Source: JBARKJ01 sp049801375
GTDB taxonomy: Bacteria; Nitrospirota; JACRHJ01
DNA: 15,683 nt
Assembly (NCBI GenBank): GCA_049801375.1
Contig: JBARKJ010000004.1
Location: forward strand, 1 to 15,683
Direction: 5' to 3'
Shown here: piece by piece, positions 1 through 4,090 of the stretch
How the letters are laid out: each line of letters begins with the position of its first letter
How positions within the stretch are numbered: position 1 is the first letter of the stretch
Made by a program: the position numbers and the translations under genes
Notes under the pieces: model-generated
What the model was told of the DNA's origin: nothing
Databases searched by the model: none
Seen by the model: only the letters and a program-made list of their open reading frames with translations

Positions 1-248
1 CGAAAGAGGAAGGCGGGCGACATACACCCTTCTTCAACGGCTACCGTCCGCAGTTCTATTTCAGGACGACGGACGTGACGGGCGTGGTGAAGCTTCCCGA
101 AGGCGTCGAGATGGTAATGCCCGGCGATAACGTTTCGATGGAAGTGGACCTCATCACCCCGATAGCTTGCGAGAAGGAGCTTCGTTTCGCGATACGCGAA
201 GGCGGACGCACCGTCGGCGCGGGCGTCGTGGCGGATATAATCGAATAA
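1..248 (+). CDS. tuf: Elongation factor Tu, 3' end (partial; first tuf copy)
   Basis: This is the C-terminal ~81 residues of EF-Tu, the GTPase that delivers aminoacyl-tRNA to the ribosomal A site. The reading frame begins at base 3 and stops at TAA 246-248; the 5' part lies outside the window. The residues visible (KEEGGRHTPFF, YRPQFYFRT, the VMPGDN turn and the final GAGVVADIIE) are the conserved end of beta-barrel domain 3, which contacts tRNA and EF-Ts. The gene is followed after 16 nt by rpmG, and no terminator is seen between them, so the two are probably co-transcribed. A second tuf copy begins at 15557, downstream of fusA. Family assignment is secure from the conserved C-terminus. Confidence 0.97.
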   Translation, partial: KEEGGRHTPFFNGYRPQFYFRTTDVTGVVKLPEGVEMVMPGDNVSMEVDLITPIACEKELRFAIREGGRTVGAGVVADIIE

Positions 249-264
249 AGGAAGGGAGTTTACC

Positions 265-420
265 ATGCCGCGGGACATAATATTGCTTACGTGCCAGACT
301 TGCAAACAGCGCAACTACTCCACCATGAAGAACAAGAAGAACACGACGGAGAAGATCGAGCTGAAAAAGTACTGCAAGTTCTGCAGGATTCATACGGTCC
401 ATAAAGAGACGAAGGCTTAA
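265..420 (+). CDS. rpmG: 50S ribosomal protein L33, zinc-binding form
   Basis: This encodes a 51-residue L33, a small basic protein of the large ribosomal subunit near the E site. It has two CxxC pairs (C10/C13 and C37/C40), so it is the 'C+' form expected to bind zinc. Organisms with both C+ and C- L33 paralogues often switch between them under zinc limitation (family knowledge). The ATG at 265 has a good purine-rich Shine-Dalgarno (GGAAGGGAG, 250-258) starting just after the tuf stop. The rpmG-trnW-secE-nusG order is common in bacteria. The length is normal for the family. It is too short for many ORF callers but unmistakable. Confidence 0.96.
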   Translation: MPRDIILLTCQTCKQRNYSTMKNKKNTTEKIELKKYCKFCRIHTVHKETKA

Positions 421-430
421 ATCGCCTTGC

Positions 431-507
431 AGGCCAGTAGCTCTAACGGTTAGAGCACCGGACTCCAAATCCGGGTGTTGGGGGTTCGAATCCCTCCTGG
501 CCTGCCA
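431..507 (+). tRNA. trnW: tRNA-Trp (anticodon CCA), 3' CCA encoded
   Basis: A complete cloverleaf can be folded by eye. The acceptor stem AGGCCAG (431-437) pairs with CTGGCCT (497-503), followed by discriminator G504 and an encoded CCA at 505-507. The D stem is GCTC/GAGC (440-443/453-456). The anticodon stem is CCGGA/TCCGG (458-462/470-474) with loop CTCCAAA and anticodon CCA at 465-467. The T arm is GGGGG-TTCGAAT-CCCTC (480-496) with one G-U pair. The G discriminator agrees with bacterial tRNA-Trp. It sits 10 nt after rpmG and 52 nt before secE, so it must be cut out of a longer mRNA by RNase P and 3' processing. This placement between rpmG and secE is frequent in bacteria. Confidence 0.98.
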
Positions 508-512
508 TTTAA

Positions 513-548
513 GAGGCTTGGGCGCCTGAAAACGCCGCTTCAAGCCTC
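513..548 (+). other. Stem-loop between tRNA-Trp and secE
   Basis: GAGGCTTG (513-520) pairs perfectly with CAAGCCTC (541-548). An inner GGCG/CGCC helix (521-524/533-536) closes an 8-nt loop, with GCTT unpaired on the 3' side. There is no T-run, so it is not a classic intrinsic terminator. It directly abuts the secE Shine-Dalgarno (GGGAG, 549-553). It may be a processing or stabilising hairpin that protects the secE mRNA end after tRNA release, or it may affect ribosome access. The structure is seen in the sequence; the function is inference. Confidence 0.55.
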
Positions 549-559
549 GGGAGAAAACA

Positions 560-751
560 ATGTTCAACCGGGCGATTGAGTTCCTCAAGGAATCGAAGAG
601 CGAACTTTCGAAGGTGGTCTTCCCGTCCAGGCAGGAGACCGTCAGCGCGACGATTGTCGTTATATTATCAGTCATATTCGTATCGGTGTTTCTTGGGGTA
701 GTCGACCTCGGGCTGTCGAAGCTGATGTCGATCCTGGTGATGGGCCAATAG
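560..751 (+). CDS. secE: Preprotein translocase subunit SecE
   Basis: This is a 63-residue SecE, the small essential subunit that clamps the SecY channel in the inner membrane. It is the short single-spanning form. Residues ~1-27 form the amphipathic cytoplasmic helix with the conserved ELSKVVFPSRQETV stretch (the usual 'E..KV.WP.R.E' motif). Residues ~28-52 form one hydrophobic transmembrane segment (ATIVVILSVIFVSVFLGVVD). The usual W of KVxWP is replaced by F (VVFPSR), a tolerated substitution. The start ATG has SD GGGAG six nt upstream. It is followed after 22 nt by nusG, the classic secE-nusG pair. Confidence 0.96.
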   Translation: MFNRAIEFLKESKSELSKVVFPSRQETVSATIVVILSVIFVSVFLGVVDLGLSKLMSILVMGQ

Positions 752-773
752 CCCTAATACGTTGGGAGACAAG

Positions 774-1304
774 ATGGTCAAGGAATGGTATGTGGTGCAT
801 ACCTACTCGGGTTTTGAGGGGAAAGTAAAATCGAGCATCGAGGAGCGCGCGAAGTCGCTTGGGCTCCAGGACAGGATAAGCCAGATACTGGTGCCGACCG
901 AGGACGTGGTCGAGCTCCGTAACGGCAAGAAGCGCACCTCGACAAGGAAGTTCTTTCCCGGATATATCCTGGTGGAGATGGAGCTGGACGACTCTACATG
1001 GCACCTTGTGAAGGACACTCCGAAGGTGACGGGGTTCGTAGGCGACAAGCAGAAACCCTCCCCGATAACCGAGGAAGAGGTCGGGCTTATAAGGACCCAG
1101 ATGGAGGAAGGCGCGGCCCCCGCCAAGCGCGAGGCGGCATTTGCCCACGGCGATACCGTCAGGATAGTGGACGGCCCGTTCATCAGCTTCACAGGCACGG
1201 TCGAAGAGGTGAACGTGGACCAGGGCAAGCTGAAGGTCATGGTGTCGATTTTCGGACGCGCGACTCCGGTGGAGCTTGATTTCCTGCAGGTGGAGAAGGC
1301 ATAG
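774..1304 (+). CDS. nusG: Transcription termination/antitermination factor NusG
   Basis: This is a 176-residue NusG. The N-terminal NGN domain (~4-115) binds the RNA polymerase clamp: WYVVHTYSGFE near the start, then PTEDVVELRNGKK and RKFFPGYILVEM. The C-terminal KOW domain (~125-174; GDTVRIVDGPF, then FTGTVEEV) couples to ribosomal protein S10 or Rho. I chose ATG 774 because SD GGGAG (764-768) sits five nt before it and it gives the standard MVKEWYVVHTY beginning. An in-frame TTG at 762 would overlap the SD and is unlikely. No extra insertion domain is present. Its polymerase partners, encoded by rpoB and rpoC, lie downstream in the same cluster. Confidence 0.97.
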   Translation: MVKEWYVVHTYSGFEGKVKSSIEERAKSLGLQDRISQILVPTEDVVELRNGKKRTSTRKFFPGYILVEMELDDSTWHLVKDTPKVTGFVGDKQKPSPITEEEVGLIRTQMEEGAAPAKREAAFAHGDTVRIVDGPFISFTGTVEEVNVDQGKLKVMVSIFGRATPVELDFLQVEKA

Positions 1305-1323
1305 CAAATTGAAAAAAAATCCC

Positions 1324-1379
1324 GGAACCCCTGGCTGCGCTCTTTGATGCGAGAGCACGCTTCTGCCGTTTGGGGGACC
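1324..1379 (+). promoter_or_regulatory. Candidate structured leader RNA upstream of rplK
   Basis: An extended imperfect hairpin can be drawn in the nusG-rplK spacer. Outer pairs are GG 1324-1325 with CC 1378-1379 and CCCC 1328-1331 with GGGG 1372-1375. The middle helix is GGC 1333-1335 with GCC 1365-1367, and the top stem is GCTCT 1339-1343 with AGAGC 1352-1356. In many bacteria L1 represses its operon by binding a mimic of its 23S rRNA site near rplK, so this is a reasonable candidate position. I cannot match it to the known L1-site consensus by eye. No T-run follows, which argues against a terminator. Confidence 0.35.
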
Positions 1380-1380
1380 T

Positions 1381-1417
1381 GGTTTTAATAAAGCAGAGGG
1401 GCCGGTTTTAATAAAGC
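1381..1417 (+). repeat. Two direct copies of a 14-nt sequence before rplK
   Basis: GGTTTTAATAAAGC occurs exactly at 1381-1394 and again at 1404-1417, a period of 23 nt. The flanks are also alike: GGGACCT before copy 1 and GGGGCC before copy 2, and AGA/TGA after them. It therefore looks like a tandem duplication of a ~23-nt unit. The pair lies between the candidate leader hairpin and the rplK SD (AGGAG, 1441-1445). It could be a repeated protein or RNA-binding site, or a neutral slippage duplication. No function can be assigned from sequence alone. Confidence 0.8.
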
Positions 1418-1451
1418 TGATAGTTCTTTTCTAAATATATAGGAGTTCAAA

Positions 1452-1880
1452 ATGCCGAAGAAGGAAATAACCGGATACGTTAAGCTCCAGATACCCGCCG
1501 CAAAGGCAAACCCCGCGCCGCCCGTCGGCCCGGCCCTTGGCCAGCACGGCGTGAACATCATGGAGTTCTGCAAGGCTTATAACGCCCAGACTCAGGAGAT
1601 GGCAGGCCAGGTCGTCCCGGTGGTGATTACCATCTACAGCGACAGGACCTTCACCTTCGTGCTGAAGACCCCGCCCGCATCCGAGCTTTTGAAGAAAGCC
1701 GCCGGAATCGTCAAGGGCTCCGGCGTCCCCAACAAGGACAAGGTCGGAAAGGTCTCCGAGGCGCAGGTCCGGGAAATCGCCCAGACGAAGCTCCCGGACT
1801 TAAACGCCGTCGATATCGAAGGCGCGGTCCAGATAATCAGGGGCACTGCCCGGAGCATGGGGATAGAAGTTACGGCGTAG
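1452..1880 (+). CDS. rplK: 50S ribosomal protein L11
   Basis: This is a 142-residue L11, which binds the GTPase-associated region of 23S rRNA. L11 is needed for factor-dependent GTP hydrolysis and RelA activation. The N-terminal domain carries the family signature PPVGPALGQHG (~23-33) and NIMEFCKAYN. The C-terminal rRNA-binding domain includes KAAGIVKGSG and the closing GTARSMGIEV. The start ATG has SD AGGAG seven nt upstream. The length is typical. It is preceded by a 147-nt spacer with a hairpin and a direct repeat, and followed by an unusually long 207-nt gap before rplA. In many bacteria rplK and rplA are only a few bases apart. Confidence 0.98.
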   Translation: MPKKEITGYVKLQIPAAKANPAPPVGPALGQHGVNIMEFCKAYNAQTQEMAGQVVPVVITIYSDRTFTFVLKTPPASELLKKAAGIVKGSGVPNKDKVGKVSEAQVREIAQTKLPDLNAVDIEGAVQIIRGTARSMGIEVTA

Positions 1881-1891
1881 GGGCGACGGGG

Positions 1892-1903
1892 CGTATTAAT
1901 ACG
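1892..1903. repeat. 12-bp perfect palindrome downstream of rplK
   Basis: CGTATTAATACG is a perfect inverted repeat beginning 12 bases after the rplK stop. As RNA it can form a CGTA/TACG stem with a TTAA loop, flanked by GGG (5') and CCC (3') that could extend it with a bulge. As DNA it resembles a symmetrical operator for a dimeric regulator. No T-tract follows, so terminator activity is doubtful. Confidence 0.5.
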
Positions 1904-1992
1904 TCATCCCGCGCGATGATTTACCTGTCCAGAGCGGCAGCGAAACAGAAGGGGAATTTTATTTTCCGGTAACTACCGCCACCCGGAGAAAG

Positions 1993-2058
1993 ATGATTGA
2001 GGCGGGAGAACGTGGGGGACTAAAACAGGTTCTTGATACGAATCACGAACGCTGTTAA
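1993..2058 (+). CDS. Possible 21-codon leader ORF upstream of rplA
   Basis: The reading frame runs ATG 1993 to TAA 2056-2058. It encodes 21 residues (starting MIEAGE, ending NHERC). It has an SD-like GGAGA (1985-1989), although the SD-to-ATG spacing is short (~4 nt). It spans the imperfect stem-loop at 2024-2056 just before the rplA SD, so its translation would open that hairpin. This is the arrangement expected of a translation-coupled leader peptide. It may also be chance: a frame this short is not significant by itself and the product matches no family I know. Reported as a candidate only. Confidence 0.25.
   Translation: MIEAGERGGLKQVLDTNHERC
2024..2056 (+). promoter_or_regulatory. Candidate leader stem-loop upstream of rplA
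   Basis: AACAG 2024-2028 pairs with CTGTT 2052-2056. GTTC 2029-2032 pairs with GAAC 2047-2050, and TGAT 2034-2037 pairs with ATCA 2042-2045, closing an ACGA tetraloop. One T-C mismatch and one bulged G (2051) interrupt the 13 bp. It ends 20 nt before the rplA SD (AAGGAG, 2077-2082). The outer flanks GTGGG (2012-2016) and CCCAT (2061-2065) could extend it. Candidate roles are an L1 autoregulatory site or a translation-coupled switch. The fold is visible; the role is inference. Confidence 0.4.
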
Positions 2059-2087
2059 CGCCCATCCCAATTCGATAAGGAGAAGAG

Positions 2088-2783
2088 ATGAAACAGAAAA
2101 AACTGAAGGCAAGCCTTGCAAAAGTGGACACGTCCAAGCAGTACACGCTGGAAGAGGCGATGGCGCTGGCGAAGGAATGCCATTTCACGAAATTCGACGA
2201 ATCGGTCGACCTTGCCGTGATGCTGGGCGTGGACCCGAAGCGTTCCGACCAGATGGTCAGGGGTTCGGTAAACCTGCCGCACGGGACCGGCAAAACGGTC
2301 AGGGTCCTGGCGTTTGCCAAGGGCGAAAAGGAAAGAGAAGCGACTGAAGCCGGCGCGGATTTTGCGGGCGGCGAGGACATGGTCGCGAAGGTTCAGGGCG
2401 GCTGGATGGACTTCGACAGGGTCGTGGCCACGCCGGACATGATGGGTTCCGTCGGAAAGCTCGGCAAGTTGCTGGGCCCCAGAGGGCTCATGCCGAGTCC
2501 GAAAGTCGGCTCCGTCACGATGGATATAGGCAAGGCGGTCAAGGAGATAAAGGCCGGTAAGGTGGAGTACAGGGTGGAGAAAGCCGGGATTATCCACGTC
2601 CCGGTCGGAAAAGTCTCTTTCGCGCCGGAGAAGTTAGCCGAGAACGCGACGGAGGTGCTGGAGTCGCTGATGAAGGCGAAGCCCGCGACCGCCAAGGGCC
2701 GTTACATGAAAAAGATAACCGTGTCCACCACGATGGGACCCGGAATAAGAGTTGACGTGGCGCTTGCCACGGCCGCGATGTAA
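2088..2783 (+). CDS. rplA: 50S ribosomal protein L1
   Basis: This is a 231-residue L1, the protein of the mobile L1 stalk at the E site; in many bacteria it is also the translational repressor of the L11-L1 mRNA. Domain I halves surround the inserted domain II (~70-160). Signatures seen are FDESVDLAVMLGVDPKRSDQ, GGWMDFDRVVATPDMM, KLGKLLGPRGLMPSPK and, near the end, TTMGPGIRVD. The length is normal. The ATG has a strong SD (AAGGAG) five nt upstream. The 207-nt leader before it is unusual for rplA. A terminator-like hairpin follows the stop by 10 nt, so the L11-L1 unit may end here or be attenuated before rplJ. Confidence 0.98.
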   Translation: MKQKKLKASLAKVDTSKQYTLEEAMALAKECHFTKFDESVDLAVMLGVDPKRSDQMVRGSVNLPHGTGKTVRVLAFAKGEKEREATEAGADFAGGEDMVAKVQGGWMDFDRVVATPDMMGSVGKLGKLLGPRGLMPSPKVGSVTMDIGKAVKEIKAGKVEYRVEKAGIIHVPVGKVSFAPEKLAENATEVLESLMKAKPATAKGRYMKKITVSTTMGPGIRVDVALATAAM

Positions 2784-2793
2784 TTAAAAATTT

Positions 2794-2820
2794 CCGTCCC
2801 ATTTTTTTGGGGGCGGTTTT
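2794..2820 (+). terminator. Rho-independent terminator after rplA
   Basis: CCGTCCC (2794-2800) pairs with GGGGCGG (2810-2816) in seven base pairs with one G-U. The loop is largely T, and TTTT follows (2817-2820). It begins 10 nt after the rplA stop and lies just upstream of the L10 leader. The T-tail is short, so partial termination is plausible. It would uncouple L10/L12 expression from L11/L1, or need a separate promoter for rplJ; I did not find a convincing one. Confidence 0.65.
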
Positions 2821-2827
2821 ATCATAG

Positions 2828-2981
2828 AGTCGAAGACAGCAGGAGGGGCAGAGATAAAAGGCGTGCTCGTAATTAATCAGGATGCATACCGGCTGATTTC
2901 ATCAGCGGTTGAGATTAACGAGTCGCGCGAATTACTCTGTTCCTTAATTGGCCAAAAGGCCGTCCCGCCGAGACGAGAGGG
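2828..2981 (+). ncRNA. Ribosomal protein L10 leader (cis-regulatory RNA)
   Basis: The 246-nt rplA-rplJ spacer holds the hallmarks of the L10 leader that binds the L10-(L12)4 complex for feedback control. These are GTCGAAGACAGCAGGAGGGG (2829-2848) on the 5' side and CCTTAATTGG followed by GTCCCGCCGAGACGAG (2962-2977) on the 3' side. A long hairpin lies between: CTCG 2866-2869/CGAG 2919-2922, TTAATC 2873-2878/GATTAA 2913-2918, ACC 2888-2890/GGT 2907-2909 and GCTGAT 2892-2897/ATCAGC 2901-2906. A small GGCC-AAAA-GGCC hairpin sits at 2950-2961. Position, conserved ends and folding agree with the known family; exact boundaries are approximate. Confidence 0.8.
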
Positions 2982-2995
2982 TAAAAAATCAATTT

Positions 2996-3032
2996 CCCCT
3001 GTCGACGACTTGGAAAGGGGGTTTAAGGTTTG
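2996..3032 (+). promoter_or_regulatory. Hairpin able to mask the rplJ ribosome binding site; TTG start
   Basis: The rplJ SD is AAAGGGGG (3014-3021), eight nt before the TTG start at 3030. CCCCT (2996-3000) can pair with AGGGG (3016-3020), hiding the SD. TTTCC (2993-2997) can alternatively pair with GGAAA (3012-3016). This anti-SD segment lies directly downstream of the L10 leader, which suggests translational repression coupled to L10 binding. The pairing is seen; its regulatory use is inferred. Confidence 0.45.
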
Positions 3033-3551
3033 AAAAAGAATGAAAAGCAGGAGCTGATAGACGAGCTTCATGGGAAGTTTGAAGCCGCCAAGGCCACGAT
3101 TATCACGGAGTACAAGGGTCTTACGGTCGCCGAGATCACGGAACTCAGGAACGAACTAAGGAAGAGCCAGCTCGAGTACAGGGTCGTGAAAAATACACTG
3201 GCGATCAGGGCGGCCGCGGGCACGTCCGCTTCCAAGCTGATCGATTACCTGCAGGGCCCGACCGGGCTTGTGCTTGGTTTCGGAGACCCGGTGGCGCCTG
3301 CGAAGGCGGTTACCGAATTCGCGAAGAAGCGCGAGAAGCTGAAGATAAAAGTAGGCGTAATCGAGGGTCAGCTTGCGGACAGTAAGGAGCTTAAGGCGAT
3401 AGCGATGCTGCCGTCCAGGGAACAGCTTCTTTCCCAGATGGCCGCGGGCTTCCAGGCGCCGGCTACAAAGATGGTAAGGCTGTTGAACGCAACGGTCGCG
3501 AGGCTTGGTTATGCGTTAAACGCGCTCAAGGATCAGAAGGCATCAACTTAA
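3030..3551 (+). CDS. rplJ: 50S ribosomal protein L10 (TTG start)
   Basis: This is a 173-residue L10, the base of the ribosomal stalk; its N-terminal part binds 23S rRNA and its C-terminal helix carries L7/L12 dimers. Family features are KNEKQELIDELH at the start, EYKGLTVAEITELRNELR (~28-45), RVVKNTLAIRAA (~51-62) and the helical tail ending ALNALKDQK. The only in-frame start that gives the normal N-terminus is TTG 3030; the nearby ATG at 3040 is out of frame. A weak start, a purine-rich but G-heavy SD and a possible masking hairpin fit the tight autogenous control known for L10. It is separated from rplL by 30 nt and is surely co-translated with it. Confidence 0.96.
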   Translation: MKKNEKQELIDELHGKFEAAKATIITEYKGLTVAEITELRNELRKSQLEYRVVKNTLAIRAAAGTSASKLIDYLQGPTGLVLGFGDPVAPAKAVTEFAKKREKLKIKVGVIEGQLADSKELKAIAMLPSREQLLSQMAAGFQAPATKMVRLLNATVARLGYALNALKDQKAST

Positions 3552-3581
3552 TTTTCAAGTCGGATACAGGAGAGAGAAAAA

Positions 3582-3962
3582 ATGGCAGACGTTACAAAAG
3601 ATCAGGTTTTCACGTTCATCGATAACATGACCATACTCCAGATGAGCGAGTTCATCAAGGAATTCGAAGAGCGCTACGGCGTGACCGCCGCGGCGCCCGT
3701 TGCAGTTGCGGCCGTAGCCGCTGGCGCGGCGCCGGCAGCCGAAGAGGAGAAGACCGCTTTCGACGTCATCCTCACCTCGGCGGGCGACAAGAAGATACAG
3801 GTAATCAAGGTCGTGCGCGAGCTGACCGGCCTTGGCCTCAAGGAAGCGAAAGACCTGGTGGACGGCGCGCCGAAAGAAGTAAAGGGCGGCGTCTCCAAGG
3901 AAGAGGCTGCCTCGATAAAGGCGAAGCTTGAAGAGCAGGGCGCTGGCGTAGAGGTAAAGTAG
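3582..3962 (+). CDS. rplL: 50S ribosomal protein L7/L12
   Basis: This is a 126-residue L7/L12, present in several dimers on L10 and responsible for recruiting and activating translational GTPases. The N-terminal dimerisation domain (~1-34) ends in ERYGVT. A flexible Ala/Pro/Val-rich hinge follows (~35-55; APVAVAAVAAG). The globular C-terminal domain (~57-126) starts EKTAFDVIL and contains the factor-binding KVVRELTGLGLKEAKDLVD. The ATG has SD AGGAGAG. L12 is needed in about four- to six-fold excess over other ribosomal proteins, and a strong terminator/attenuator begins 14 nt after its stop, limiting readthrough into rpoB. Confidence 0.98.
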   Translation: MADVTKDQVFTFIDNMTILQMSEFIKEFEERYGVTAAAPVAVAAVAAGAAPAAEEEKTAFDVILTSAGDKKIQVIKVVRELTGLGLKEAKDLVDGAPKEVKGGVSKEEAASIKAKLEEQGAGVEVK

Positions 3963-3975
3963 GTGCGATTCCCCG

Positions 3976-4022
3976 GCTGTTGGTCCTCCGGCCAGACTGG
4001 CCCGGAGGACCGACGGCTTTTT
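3976..4022 (+). terminator. Strong intrinsic terminator/attenuator between rplL and rpoB
   Basis: GCTGTTGGTCCTCCGG (3976-3991) pairs with CCGGAGGACCGACGGC (4002-4017) in 16 base pairs with two G-U pairs, around a 10-nt loop. TTTTT follows at 4018-4022. No clear promoter separates it from rpoB, so it probably acts as a partial terminator. In E. coli an attenuator at the same place lowers rpoBC transcription relative to rplJL (established knowledge). The structure is obvious in the sequence; the degree of readthrough is unknown. Confidence 0.88.
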
Positions 4023-4047
4023 GTGTCTTATGAGCATGAGTAAAAAC

Positions 4048-4064
4048 GTCCTCTAAAAGAGGAC
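4048..4064 (+). other. Perfect 7-bp hairpin upstream of the rpoB RBS
   Basis: GTCCTCT (4048-4054) pairs with AGAGGAC (4058-4064), with AAA between them (or a 6-bp stem with a five-base loop). It lies 15 nt before the rpoB SD (AAGGAG, 4080-4085). Its arms repeat the GTCCTC and GAGGAC cores of the terminator at 3983-3988 and 4005-4010, so alternative pairing between the two structures is possible. In E. coli an RNase III processing site lies in this spacer; whether this hairpin serves that role is inference. Confidence 0.6.
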
Positions 4065-4090
4065 ATATCAGATAAAATCAAGGAGAGTAG

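Noticed and set aside
154..675. Minus-strand frame of 173 codons across the tuf end, rpmG, tRNA-Trp and the secE start
   Set aside because: It runs antisense through four well-supported genes, including a tRNA. The WQARRDSNPQ-like stretch is the familiar artefact of translating antisense tRNA sequence.
762..773. TTG 762 as the nusG start
   Set aside because: The TTG overlaps the Shine-Dalgarno used by ATG 774, and ATG gives the normal NusG N-terminus.
1347..1388. 13-codon frame with two Trp codons before rplK, resembling a trp-type leader peptide
   Set aside because: There is no Shine-Dalgarno, no attenuator pair and no reason for tryptophan control of rplK. Two Trp in a GC-rich short frame is likely chance.
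1916..1972. 18-codon frame after rplK
   Set aside because: It has no ribosome binding site and no recognisable product.
2784..2830. Separate promoter for rplJ at the end of rplA (TTGCCA at 2764 with an AT-rich stretch)
   Set aside because: The -10 region (AAAATT or TAATTA) is poor at any allowed spacing. I cannot support a promoter here.
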